Source: Barnesiella merdipullorum (GTDB lineage Bacteria > Bacteroidota > Bacteroidia > Bacteroidales > Barnesiellaceae). From it: a DNA stretch of 64,000 bases. The stretch covers positions 83,479 through 147,478 of the forward strand of contig DXBT01000007.1 in NCBI GenBank assembly GCA_019116365.1, in the 5' to 3' direction. The stretch's first letter is position 1. The number at the start of each line of letters is the position of its first letter. Both the position numbers and the translations under genes were made by a program. Shown here piece after piece: positions 43,373 through 51,979 of this stretch. The notes under the pieces were generated by a model, which did not search any database, was not told where the DNA came from, and saw nothing but the letters and a program-made list of their open reading frames with translations.

Positions 43373-45430
43373 CTATATCGACGACTCGTTGACAATAGAC
43401 TCGCCTCGGTGACCTGGCTTGATGAACGAGGGGAGGTCGCGGCTGCAAATGTAGTTGCCTATGCAGCGGGTGATGAGGATGTCGTCGTGGTGCCCCTCCA
43501 TGGCTCCGTAGCTGCCGTTGGGCTTGCGCTCAAAGACATCGTGCTCGTAGCAGGCCTGGGCATCGTGTTCGATGTAGGCTCCTTCGCGCAGGGCCGATCG
43601 CTGGGCGTCGATTACCAGCACTTTGGTGGCACGGTTCATGTGGAATCCCCAGCGCGAGGCAGGTCGCTGCCCGATGCTGTCGGGGGGAGCCTGCCGGGCA
43701 TAGAGATTTTCGTAGTAACGCGAGAGGGTGTCGAGCAGGTAGGCCGAGTGCTCGCTGTCGTCGTGTTCGGTCTCGAGGGTATTACTTTCGATGACCAGCA
43801 GGGCGTTCTGGTAATAGGCGGCAAGTTGGGCCGATTTCCAGGCCAGCAGGTCGTGGTCGATATGTCCGCGCCACTGGGCCACCACCTCGGCCGGCCCTCC
43901 CTCGAGCATCCAGTAGCGGTCGAAGATGGCGATGACCGAGTAGTCGGCCACATCGGAACGTCCGCCGATATCGACTACCGCCAGGTAGCGGTCGCGTATC
44001 TCGTGTTTCTCGGCCGGATATTCCCATATCTGGAGAGGTCCGCCCGGTTTGGCCTCCAACTCGATACTCTCGAGGGCTTCGCGCCCGGTAAGTTCCTTGC
44101 CGTGAATGTCGCCTACGAACCGGGGGGCACAGCAGCCCCGGCGCAGCTTCTCGACGAGGGTGGGGTCGAAAACCCGCTCGCCCGAGTAGCAGAAGGCCTC
44201 GATGTCGTCGCTGGGATACTCGGCCATCATGTCGGTATGACGGGCATACTCTTTCCGTTTCTGCCGGTACCAGGCGATGGCCTCGAGGGTGGCTCCGCGC
44301 TCCCACAGCATGCGTTCGTAGTCGTTGAGGGTGGCGATGAATGCGTCGTAGTCATCGACGGGGATGGCATACATCTCTATTTCGAACCAGGGGACGAAGG
44401 CAAATTGCTTGTCGCTTTCGTGCCGTTTGGCTCGCTCGCACTCCTGGTGGAAGTAGGAGCCGGTGCCGTTGGCCGTGCTCTCCATCACTACCATCGAGTA
44501 GGGCAGCAGCATGATCGAGCCGCATACCGAGCGCACCAGTTGCTCGGGCGACTTCATGCGGCTGTTGCGCCAGAAGGCGACCTCGGAGAGGTGGGCCATG
44601 GCGGCGTCGATACCCCGCACCGACTCCTGACTCTCGGCCGAGCCGATGGTGACCCGGCAGTCGCGACCGACGATAACCGAGGTGTTGGCCATGCGTTCAA
44701 AGGGGCGGAACTTGGGCTTGCCCCCTTCGAGCAGCCAGTCGGGGTAGTTGGCGAGCAGTTTGCTGTACATGCCTTTGATGTTGGCGGCCGACTCCTTGAT
44801 GTGGGCACATATCACACTGTTCCAGTTGCGGCGGTGCACCAGCTGTATCCAGGCCATGTAGATTTGTATGAGGGTGGAGCCTCCCCACTGGCGGGCTTTG
44901 AGCAGGATGAGTCGGATGGGGCGGTTGGTCGTGCGCATCTCTTCGAGCATGCCCAGGATGCGGCGTTGTGGCCGGTTGAGGGTGAAGGGTATATCTTCGG
45001 CTCCCAACTTGTCTTTGATGCGCACGAAACTGAAGGCCCAGAACTCGAAGTCGTATCGTATGCGCACTCGTATCCACTCCCGCCACAGGTTGTCGAGGGG
45101 CGAGGGGTCGCCCTCGTCCACTTCGCCGTCGGGTGCAGGCGTGCGGCTGCTGTCGGGGAACTCGGTTCCCTGTTGCTGCAGGTATCGGGTCAGACTGCCG
45201 GCCCGGATGAGTTGCTGCACCAGTGGCTCGTCGCACATGGCTGCGGGTATGTACTGGAGGGGAATAGGGGCATCGGGCAACTGCACCGGGCGCCGATCGC
45301 CCGTGTCGCTGCCTTCGCCCGTGAGGGGTGAGTAAAATCGTTTCAGTCGTTCATTTCTCAGTCGGTTGGCTTCAACCGTTATCGCTTCGTTTTTCTGTAC
45401 AATTGCCATCTCTTTTGCCATTTTCTGCAA
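43373..45430 (-). CDS. Orphan phage-type terminase large subunit
   Basis: 685 residues. ATPase domain: Walker A variant KARQWGGST (178-186), Walker B with its catalytic glutamate in AHLSEVAF (279-286, E283), and the coupling motif STANG (319-323). RNase H-like nuclease domain: DIGGRSD (D487), LLVIESN (E548) and HHDDI (D649/D650). All catalytic elements appear intact. No portal, capsid, small terminase, integrase or lysis gene is adjacent: neighbours are a thioredoxin gene and pgpH. Either a domesticated gene or a phage remnant kept intact. Bases 45442-45453 (CCCGGGCCCGGG) are a GC palindrome just upstream. Confidence 0.85.
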   Translation of the reverse strand: MQKMAKEMAIVQKNEAITVEANRLRNERLKRFYSPLTGEGSDTGDRRPVQLPDAPIPLQYIPAAMCDEPLVQQLIRAGSLTRYLQQQGTEFPDSSRTPAPDGEVDEGDPSPLDNLWREWIRVRIRYDFEFWAFSFVRIKDKLGAEDIPFTLNRPQRRILGMLEEMRTTNRPIRLILLKARQWGGSTLIQIYMAWIQLVHRRNWNSVICAHIKESAANIKGMYSKLLANYPDWLLEGGKPKFRPFERMANTSVIVGRDCRVTIGSAESQESVRGIDAAMAHLSEVAFWRNSRMKSPEQLVRSVCGSIMLLPYSMVVMESTANGTGSYFHQECERAKRHESDKQFAFVPWFEIEMYAIPVDDYDAFIATLNDYERMLWERGATLEAIAWYRQKRKEYARHTDMMAEYPSDDIEAFCYSGERVFDPTLVEKLRRGCCAPRFVGDIHGKELTGREALESIELEAKPGGPLQIWEYPAEKHEIRDRYLAVVDIGGRSDVADYSVIAIFDRYWMLEGGPAEVVAQWRGHIDHDLLAWKSAQLAAYYQNALLVIESNTLETEHDDSEHSAYLLDTLSRYYENLYARQAPPDSIGQRPASRWGFHMNRATKVLVIDAQRSALREGAYIEHDAQACYEHDVFERKPNGSYGAMEGHHDDILITRCIGNYICSRDLPSFIKPGHRGESIVNESSI

Positions 45431-45528
45431 AGGAAATATGGCCCGGGCCCGGGTTTATGGCAGGGTAATAAAAGGTAGAGACTGTGGGCTTGGGGCGAGG
45501 TCTCTTTTTATAAAGAGGTCAGAAAAGT

Positions 45529-45564
45529 CTTGCGGCCCGGCAGATTTTTCTGCCAGGCCGCAAG
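45529..45564 (-). terminator. Terminator of the rel-pgpH operon
   Basis: CTTGCGGCC (45529-45537) plus GGCAG (45539-45543) pairs with CTGCC (45550-45554) plus GGCCGCAAG (45556-45564), loop ATTTTT. It lies between pgpH and the terminase gene, so the two are transcribed separately. Confidence 0.7.
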
Positions 45565-45597
45565 GAGACCGACCGTGAGGTTCGGGTTATGGGATGA

Positions 45598-47859
45598 TCA
45601 ATCTTTCTTCTCGGGAGTGGGCGCTTCGGGACCCGGTTTTGCCTCGGGAGAGGCTGCGGGAGTCTCGGGCTCTTTCTCGGGGGCTTTCGCTTCGGGAGCC
45701 TGCTCGGTTGCCAGGGATTCAGCTGCTTTGACCGGAGCGGGAGCCTTAGGCTCTGTTGGGGTCTCGGCTTCGGAGGCTGCCGGTTCTTTCACTTCGCGAG
45801 GCTTCGCGGGCTTGTTGAGCTCGGGGTAGCTGATGCGGGTGTGATAGATGGTCTTGAGTTTCTCGATGAAGGTGGCCTTGATGGTCTCTACATCGCGGAA
45901 GCTGAGGGGGGTGTCGCGCAACAGTCCGTCGGCGATTTGCAAGTCGATGATGCGGTTGACCAGTTGCGAGATGCTCTCGTTGGTATATTCCTTGAGGCTG
46001 CGCGAGGCGGCTTCGACGGCGTCGGCCATCATGAGGATACCGGTCTCCTTGGTGAAGGGGTTGGGACCGGGATAGGTAAACTTCGACTCATCGACGGGGC
46101 GATCGGGGTATTTGTTGCGGTAAGAGTTGTAGAAAAACTTGGCTTTCCCCTTGCCGTGGTGAGTGGCGATAAAGTCTTTGATTGCCTGAGGCAGTCCTTG
46201 CTTGTCGGCCATCTTGAGTCCGTCGGTCACGTGCGAGATGACAATCTGTGCACTTTGCTCGAACGAGAGGGGGGTGTGGGGATTGAATCCCGACTGGTTC
46301 TCGGTGAAGAAGGCGGGATTTTTCATCTTGCCTATATCGTGATAGAGGGCTCCGGTGCGCACCAGTTGGGCCTTGGCTCCAATCTTGTTGGCGGCTTCGG
46401 CGGCCAGGTTGGAGATTTGCAGCGAGTGCTGGAAGGTGCCGGGGCACTCCTCGGAGAGCTGACGCAGAAGGGGGTTGTTCACATCGGAGAGTTCGACCAG
46501 TGTGACGGTAGAGATGAACCCGAAGCTCTTCTCAAAGATGTAGATGAGCAGGTAGGCAAAGAGCAGGAACACACAGTTGATGCCGAAATAGATGAACATG
46601 GTGTAGTTGATTTTCGACAGGTCGCTCTCGGAGAGCAGCGTGTAGCCTACGTAGGCAAAGCAGTAGGCAAAAAAGACGAGCACGGCGCAGCGCATGAGTT
46701 GCGACCGGCGCGAGAGGTCGTTGAGGCTGTCGATGGCGGTCATGCCCACGATGAGTTGCAGAAAGATGAACTCGAGGGCGAATGGGGCGGCAAAGGCACA
46801 GATGAGTACAGTGATGAGGTGTACGTAGAGTGCCGTGCGGGAGTCGAAGAAGGTAACGACGATAATGGGGATGATGGCAAAGGGCACGAGGTATATGCCT
46901 TGCACTCGCACCTCGGATAGGAAGAAGGCGATGAGCGACAGCCCCACGATGAGCATCATGATGAACCCGAGGGTGCGCATCTCGTTGAAGGTTTGCGGGC
47001 GAAAGAGCGCCAGAAACAGGTAGAAGAAGGCAAAGAGGCAGGTGAAGACGATAATCTGCCCTATGACGGTGTAGCCACGGTGGTCGTTGACGGCGCTCTT
47101 CTTGAGCGACACGGCCTCGAGCGATTTGAGTATGCGGTAGGTTTGCGGGGTGATGATTTCGCCCCGATCGACAATGCGTTCGCCGGCTTGCACGATGCCG
47201 TCGGAGAGGGCGATGCGTTGCAGCAGGTTGTCTCTGAGCCGGTCGGTGGTGACGCTATCGAAGTCGATGTTGGTGTTGAGGTAGTCGTTGAGGTTGCAGT
47301 TTTGTAACACATGGTGCGAGTAGGCGTCGGGGAAGCGTGCGATGATGTTTTCGTAGGCTTCGCGAGGCGATTGCAGCTCGGCCACGGGCATCTCGCGGGC
47401 TACATTGTTCTCGACGATGCGTATCTCTTTGAACTTGCTCGATTGCAGTTGGGTGTAGCTGTCGGACGAGACGATGCCTTTGCGATAGGCGTCGCTCAGG
47501 GCTTGGACCAGACTCTTTCGCAGGGAGGGCGATATGTTGAGGTCGGTGCGTTTGTTGAGCGATGCCTCGAAGTCGGCAGTCGATTTGGTGCCGATGGCAT
47601 TGTTGAACGAGAATACCGGCTGGAAGCCGACCATGATGCTGTCTTTCTCTTGCTGGATGACGGCTTCGTCCTTGTAGATGGGAAAGTCGAAGGGAGCGGT
47701 GAGCAGCCCGTATTTCCAGGGTTTCCCCTCTTGGAAGGTGTAGCGGAATTTCCCTTCGCCGGGGAAGAAGTAGGTAACCAGGGCTACCGCAGCTACGAAA
47801 AAGACAAATTGTAAAACGCGTTTGCTGGACAAAATTTTCTGTATGCGGGATTGATCCAT
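45598..47859 (-). CDS. pgpH: 7TM-HD phosphodiesterase (PgpH type, c-di-AMP)
   Basis: 753 residues: an N-terminal TM helix, a large extracytoplasmic domain (about 30-270), seven TM helices (about 275-470), then an HD domain with GALYHDIGKMKNP near residue 505-517 and ATHHGKGK. This is the PgpH architecture; Listeria PgpH degrades c-di-AMP and is inhibited by (p)ppGpp. The last 80 or so residues are Pro/Ala/Glu-rich and unstructured, an extension not needed for catalysis. It begins 12 bases after the rel gene and is almost certainly translated from the same mRNA. Confidence 0.92.
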   Translation of the reverse strand: MDQSRIQKILSSKRVLQFVFFVAAVALVTYFFPGEGKFRYTFQEGKPWKYGLLTAPFDFPIYKDEAVIQQEKDSIMVGFQPVFSFNNAIGTKSTADFEASLNKRTDLNISPSLRKSLVQALSDAYRKGIVSSDSYTQLQSSKFKEIRIVENNVAREMPVAELQSPREAYENIIARFPDAYSHHVLQNCNLNDYLNTNIDFDSVTTDRLRDNLLQRIALSDGIVQAGERIVDRGEIITPQTYRILKSLEAVSLKKSAVNDHRGYTVIGQIIVFTCLFAFFYLFLALFRPQTFNEMRTLGFIMMLIVGLSLIAFFLSEVRVQGIYLVPFAIIPIIVVTFFDSRTALYVHLITVLICAFAAPFALEFIFLQLIVGMTAIDSLNDLSRRSQLMRCAVLVFFAYCFAYVGYTLLSESDLSKINYTMFIYFGINCVFLLFAYLLIYIFEKSFGFISTVTLVELSDVNNPLLRQLSEECPGTFQHSLQISNLAAEAANKIGAKAQLVRTGALYHDIGKMKNPAFFTENQSGFNPHTPLSFEQSAQIVISHVTDGLKMADKQGLPQAIKDFIATHHGKGKAKFFYNSYRNKYPDRPVDESKFTYPGPNPFTKETGILMMADAVEAASRSLKEYTNESISQLVNRIIDLQIADGLLRDTPLSFRDVETIKATFIEKLKTIYHTRISYPELNKPAKPREVKEPAASEAETPTEPKAPAPVKAAESLATEQAPEAKAPEKEPETPAASPEAKPGPEAPTPEKKD

Positions 47860-47871
47860 GATTTTAAGGGG

Positions 47872-50115
47872 TTATTCTTTACAGCGTGCAGCTTTCTGTA
47901 CGCCCTTTATTTTACGTAATTTGTTGCAGAGCGACTCGACTACCTGGGTGTCGTGTACCATGATGTTGACGGTGCCGTTGAATACGCCTTCGTTGGCTTG
48001 TATGGTGAGGCCCCGCATGTCGATCATCAGTTCGTTGGAGATGACCCGGGTTATCTCATTGAGGATACCCATGCGGTCGATGCCCTGTATCTCGATTTTG
48101 GCAGGGAACGAGAGCGCTTTGCTGGCTTCCCACTGGGTCGATACTAGGCGGGGCCCGAAGCTCGATTTGAGGCGCATGGCCACGGGGCACTCTCGCTTGT
48201 GCACCACTACGGTCTCGTCGTCCTCGACATAGCCCAGCACGTCGTCGCCGGGAATGGGGCAGCAGCAGTCGGCCACTTTGTAGTTCTTCACCCCGTTTTC
48301 GTCGCGCAGGATATAGGTTTGCTTGCGGTCTATTGTGGCGGGGTGTACAGGTTGGGCTTTGGGTTGCTCGGTTTTGTTGGCATTGTTGCCAAACGAGAGC
48401 TTGAGGTATCGCATAAAGGGATTTATGCTCTTTCCCTTGATGATTTTCTTGATGTTCTCGCCTGGCGTAATCTCTTCGTTCCCAATCTTGTAGAAGAGGT
48501 CGTCGCGGTGTTGTAGTCCCAGGCTGCCCAGAATTTTGGTCATGAGGTCGTTGTTGTACTCGATGTGGTTGTTCTCGAGATATTCCTTGAATTGGGCTTC
48601 GCCCTTGGCAATGATTTTACGGCGGTCTTTACGCAGGGCGGCCATGAGCCGGCTGCGGGCCTTGGCGGTGGTGACGAGGTTGAGCCATTCCTCTTTGGGA
48701 GTTTGCGACTTGGAGGTGAGTATCTCTACCTGGTCGCCGCTGTGGAGTTTCTGACTCAGGGGTACGAGCCGGTGGTTCACCTTGGCTGCGATGCAGTGGA
48801 AGCCGAGGTCGGAGTGCAGGGTGAAGGCCAGGTCGAGTGCCGTGGCGTCTTTGGGCAGCGTGATGAGGTCACCTTTTGGGGTGAAGACGAAAATCTCGGT
48901 GCTGAAGAGGTTGAGCTTGATGGTATCGAGAAAGTCGATGGCATTGGGCTCGGGGTGCTCGAGAATGTCTTTGATGGTCTTGAGCCAGATGTCGAGTTCC
49001 GACTCTTCGTCGGAGTTGCCCACCTTGTATTTCCAGTGAGCGGCAAAGCCGCGCTCGGCGATTTCGTCCATCTTTTCGCTGCGTATCTGCACCTCAATCC
49101 AGTTGCCGCCGGGGCCCATAACGGTGAGGTGCAGGGCCTTGTAACCGTTGGCCTTGGGGCGGCTCACCCAGTCACGGGTGCGTTCGGGGTGTAGCTTGTA
49201 GATATCGGTGATGACCGAGTAGATGGTCCAGCACTCTTTCTTCTCGTCGGCCTCGTTGGGGCATTTGAAGATGATGCGTACGGCGTAGAGGTCATACACT
49301 TCCTCGAAGGGGATGTGCTTGGACTCCATCTTGTTCCAAATGGAGTAGATGGACTTGACGCGGGCTTTCATCTCGAAGTCGAATCCCAACTCCTTGAGCT
49401 TGGCTACAATGGGCTTGGCAAAGTTGTTGTAGATTTGCTGACGAGACTCTTCGGTCTCGGCAATTTTCTGTTTTATCTGGTTGTAGGCATCGGGGTGCTC
49501 ATATTTGAAGGCGAGGTCCTCGAGCTCGGTTTTGATGGCAAACAGTCCCAAGCGGTGGGCCAGCGGGGCGTAGATGTAGAGGGTTTCACCGGCAATCTTG
49601 TATTGCTTGCTGGGGAGCATGGAGCCGAGGGTGCGCATGTTGTGCAGGCGGTCGGCCATCTTGATGAGGATGACCCGAATGTCTTCCGACATGGTGAGCA
49701 GCAGCCGGCGGAAATTCTCGGCTTGGGCCGAGGCCTGGTCGCCAAAGATACCGCCCGAGATTTTGGTGAGTCCATCGACTATCGAGGCTATCTTTTTGCC
49801 AAAATGATTCTCGATATCCTCGACGGTGTATTCGGTATCTTCGACCACGTCGTGCAGCAGGGCGGCACATATCGATGTGGAGCCCAATCCTATCTCCTGG
49901 CTCACGATGCGGGCCACGGCGATGGGGTGCAGTATATAGGGTTCGCCCGAGCGACGGCGTATGCCCTTGTGGGCCTCTTTGGCAAATTTGAACGCACGCT
50001 CGATGATCTCTACTTTTTTTCGGTGGTTGGAGTTGAGATAGCCGTTGAGCAATTCCTGGAATTTGTCTTCGATCAGTTGCTCTTCGTTGGTGTATGCTTG
50101 GTCGGACGGTTCCAT
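47872..50115 (-). CDS. rel: Bifunctional (p)ppGpp synthetase/hydrolase (RelA/SpoT homologue)
   Basis: 747 residues. HD hydrolase domain with ILHPIAVA and AALLHDVVEDTEYT; synthetase domain with DLYAVRIIF and NGYKALHLTVMGPGG; TGS domain (IFVFTPKGDLITLPKDATALDLAFTLHSDLG); C-terminal ACT domain. Both catalytic domains look intact, so it should make and destroy (p)ppGpp. The ATG at 50115 (MEPSDQAYTNEEQ) follows the promoter at 50141-50171; an upstream ATG at 50184 lies beyond it. Operon with pgpH. Confidence 0.96.
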   Translation of the reverse strand: MEPSDQAYTNEEQLIEDKFQELLNGYLNSNHRKKVEIIERAFKFAKEAHKGIRRRSGEPYILHPIAVARIVSQEIGLGSTSICAALLHDVVEDTEYTVEDIENHFGKKIASIVDGLTKISGGIFGDQASAQAENFRRLLLTMSEDIRVILIKMADRLHNMRTLGSMLPSKQYKIAGETLYIYAPLAHRLGLFAIKTELEDLAFKYEHPDAYNQIKQKIAETEESRQQIYNNFAKPIVAKLKELGFDFEMKARVKSIYSIWNKMESKHIPFEEVYDLYAVRIIFKCPNEADEKKECWTIYSVITDIYKLHPERTRDWVSRPKANGYKALHLTVMGPGGNWIEVQIRSEKMDEIAERGFAAHWKYKVGNSDEESELDIWLKTIKDILEHPEPNAIDFLDTIKLNLFSTEIFVFTPKGDLITLPKDATALDLAFTLHSDLGFHCIAAKVNHRLVPLSQKLHSGDQVEILTSKSQTPKEEWLNLVTTAKARSRLMAALRKDRRKIIAKGEAQFKEYLENNHIEYNNDLMTKILGSLGLQHRDDLFYKIGNEEITPGENIKKIIKGKSINPFMRYLKLSFGNNANKTEQPKAQPVHPATIDRKQTYILRDENGVKNYKVADCCCPIPGDDVLGYVEDDETVVVHKRECPVAMRLKSSFGPRLVSTQWEASKALSFPAKIEIQGIDRMGILNEITRVISNELMIDMRGLTIQANEGVFNGTVNIMVHDTQVVESLCNKLRKIKGVQKAARCKE

Positions 50116-50140
50116 AACTTTGAAATCTAAGTAAGATAGA

Positions 50141-50186
50141 CAAAGATAACGGATGTCGATTGTAAATGCAAATTTTATTTGCATTT
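50141..50186 (-). promoter_or_regulatory. rel promoter overlapped by a palindrome
   Basis: On the minus strand TTTG (50169-50172), a 20-base spacer and TATCTTTG (50141-50148). AAATGCAAA (50164-50172) and TTTGCATTT (50178-50186) form a perfect 9-bp inverted repeat with a 5-base spacer that covers the -33 element, the position of an operator. Confidence 0.6.
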
Positions 50187-50213
50187 TGCCAAGCGGGTCG
50201 TGCGTGTTTGTCT

Positions 50214-50229
50214 GTTTAACGAGTTAAAC
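50214..50229. repeat. Short perfect inverted repeat GTTTAAC-GA-GTTAAAC
   Basis: A 7-bp inverted repeat with a 2-base centre, between the rel promoter and the 3' side of the SPL-like radical SAM gene. It may be an operator or part of a hairpin with the CCTTGCC/GGCAAG pairing just downstream (50231-50265). Confidence 0.4.
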
Positions 50230-50292
50230 CCCTTGCCATGAGGAGGATGGTCTCTGGGGCAAGAGGTGCTTTTGAGTGCTGGGTCGATGCGG

Positions 50293-51180
50293 TTACTTGT
50301 TCTTGTCGAGCCTTATCTTCTCGTGATAGAAGTAGTTGACGATAACCGGTTTCCCCTTTTGGGAACGGCCGTAGGGCAGGTCGTTGACGCGGTAGGGATA
50401 TCCCTGCCGGAGGGCGTATTGCGAGATGTCGCTCTCGAGACCTTTCCAAAAATCGAGCCGCTTGTGGTTGTAGATTTCTTCATAAAGGGGCAGGAGCGAG
50501 GGGTATTTCTCGCCAATGTAGTGCATGATGGTAGGTTTGAACTGCCCGCGCAGATTGAGGTTTTCGAGCCAGATGAGGTCGGCAAAATCTTTCACCTGCT
50601 CGATGATTGCCTTGGCATCGGTGATGCCCGGGAAGATGGGCGAGATGAAGCACACGGTGCGGATGCCTGCGGCGTAGGTTTGTTTCATGGCTTCGATGCG
50701 GCGGGCGATGCTGACGGCGTGGTCCATATCGGAGCGAAACGATTCGTCCAGCGTGTTGATTGACCAGGAGACGGTAACTTTGGGGAATTGCTTGAGCAGG
50801 TCGAGGTCGCGCAAGACGAGGTCGGATTTTGTGCATACCATGATTTCGGCCGTGGTCCCGCGCAGCTCCTCGAGCAGGCGGCGGGTGCGCTTGAAGATGG
50901 CCTCCTGCGGGTTGTATCCGTCGGTGACCGACCCGATGACAATGCGGCTGCCGTCGTACTTCCGAGGGTTTTTGATAGGTTCCCAGTTCTTGACATCGAG
51001 GAAAGTACCCCAGGGTTCGGGGTGCTTGGTAAATCGCTTCATGAAGGAGGCATAGCAATACAGGCAGGCATGCGTGCAGCCTACGTAGGGGTTTACCGAA
51101 TAGCCACCAACCGGTAGGGACGACTGCGTCATGACGCTGTGAACGTCAATCTCTCTAATTTCTATCTCGTTGTTGCTCAT
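50293..51180 (-). CDS. SPL-type radical SAM protein
   Basis: 295 residues. The cluster motif is CTHACLYCYA (CxxxCxxC) near residue 35, with spore-photoproduct-lyase-family features (IGSVTDGYNPQEAIFKRTRRLLEEL; VSWSINTLDE). Bacteroidota do not sporulate, so a genuine spore-photoproduct repair role is unlikely; the family also contains uncharacterised enzymes. Its ATG overlaps the stop of the upstream radical SAM gene by 4 bases (51177-51180), implying translational coupling. Confidence 0.85.
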   Translation of the reverse strand: MSNNEIEIREIDVHSVMTQSSLPVGGYSVNPYVGCTHACLYCYASFMKRFTKHPEPWGTFLDVKNWEPIKNPRKYDGSRIVIGSVTDGYNPQEAIFKRTRRLLEELRGTTAEIMVCTKSDLVLRDLDLLKQFPKVTVSWSINTLDESFRSDMDHAVSIARRIEAMKQTYAAGIRTVCFISPIFPGITDAKAIIEQVKDFADLIWLENLNLRGQFKPTIMHYIGEKYPSLLPLYEEIYNHKRLDFWKGLESDISQYALRQGYPYRVNDLPYGRSQKGKPVIVNYFYHEKIRLDKNK

Positions 51181-51845
51181 GGGATTGAGTGTATAAATGT
51201 TTGGGGTAATTCTTGAATCATGTGCTCTTCGCCCACAATCGGGGCGAGTTCTTCTTTCATGAATACGGGTATGCCGTGGGCTTTGGCTTGTTGGGCGATG
51301 TGGGTCACCCACTGGGGATGAGCGGTGATTTTCCCTTTGCGGTGCCCCGTTTCGGTACCGATGACTACCCAGTCGATACCCTTGAAATCGATATCGCCGA
51401 TATCGCCGAAGAGGGGTTCGAAGGTGACGTGGTAGTGGCGAGCCTTGATGTGCTTTTGCAGCAGTCGTAGCCGTTCTTTCTCTGCTTCACAGGTGATGGT
51501 GACTCCCATCCATACGTTGTCGAGCGAGGTGTCGAAGTTGATTCGTTCGGGATGTTTGGTCAGGAACAGGCAGGTGTGCTGGGGGTTGTGGGCGATGCGC
51601 TCGAAGATTTCGGCGTTCCACTCGGAATGCCAGTCGGAGAAGTCGCTCATGCCGGTGAGCAGGAAGTTGTGCGGGCGAGGGTTGTCGAGGCGTCGCAGTT
51701 TATGGCTCATGTATTCGGGACGGGAGAAGTCGGGGGTCATGCGAAACCGGCGGCAGTTGTTGCGAGCATAGCAATAGCTGCACCCGATGGTACACCCGAC
51801 GACGATATTCATATTTTGGATAAACGATTTGATACATTGGCTCAT
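51177..51845 (-). CDS. DUF5131 (phage Gp37/Gp68-like) radical SAM protein
   Basis: 222 residues with radical SAM cluster CTIGCSYCYARN, followed by FLLTGMSDFSDWHSEW, TKHPERI and VWMGVTI, the signatures of the Gp37_Gp68/DUF5131 group found in phages and bacteria. Function unknown. The ATG at 51845 is used; the open frame starts at 51917. Translationally coupled (ATGA overlap) to the SPL-like gene. Confidence 0.82.
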   Translation of the reverse strand: MSQCIKSFIQNMNIVVGCTIGCSYCYARNNCRRFRMTPDFSRPEYMSHKLRRLDNPRPHNFLLTGMSDFSDWHSEWNAEIFERIAHNPQHTCLFLTKHPERINFDTSLDNVWMGVTITCEAEKERLRLLQKHIKARHYHVTFEPLFGDIGDIDFKGIDWVVIGTETGHRKGKITAHPQWVTHIAQQAKAHGIPVFMKEELAPIVGEEHMIQELPQTFIHSIP

Positions 51846-51953
51846 GGCTCGTCTCTTTAATTGGGCTTTGTGTCGCTTGCAAAGTACGGGAATATGGCCC
51901 GATTGTGTTATGCCCAAACTCGATAAAGATATGCCATTTTGATAAATAACGAT

Positions 51954-51975
51954 TATCTTTGTAAAAAAAGGAGGT
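51954..51975 (+). promoter_or_regulatory. -7 element and Shine-Dalgarno sequence of the AraC gene
   Basis: TATCTTTG (51954-51961) is followed by AGGAGGT (51969-51975), a full Shine-Dalgarno sequence 5 bases before ATG 51980. Such sequences are rare in this window, and this one selects ATG 51980 over GTG 51974. The transcript leader would be very short. Confidence 0.5.
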
Positions 51976-51979
51976 GTGT

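Noticed and set aside
43187..45331. A 714-codon plus-strand frame over the terminase gene
   Set aside because: Gly/Val/Ala-rich translation with no motif; the minus-strand frame has all terminase catalytic motifs.
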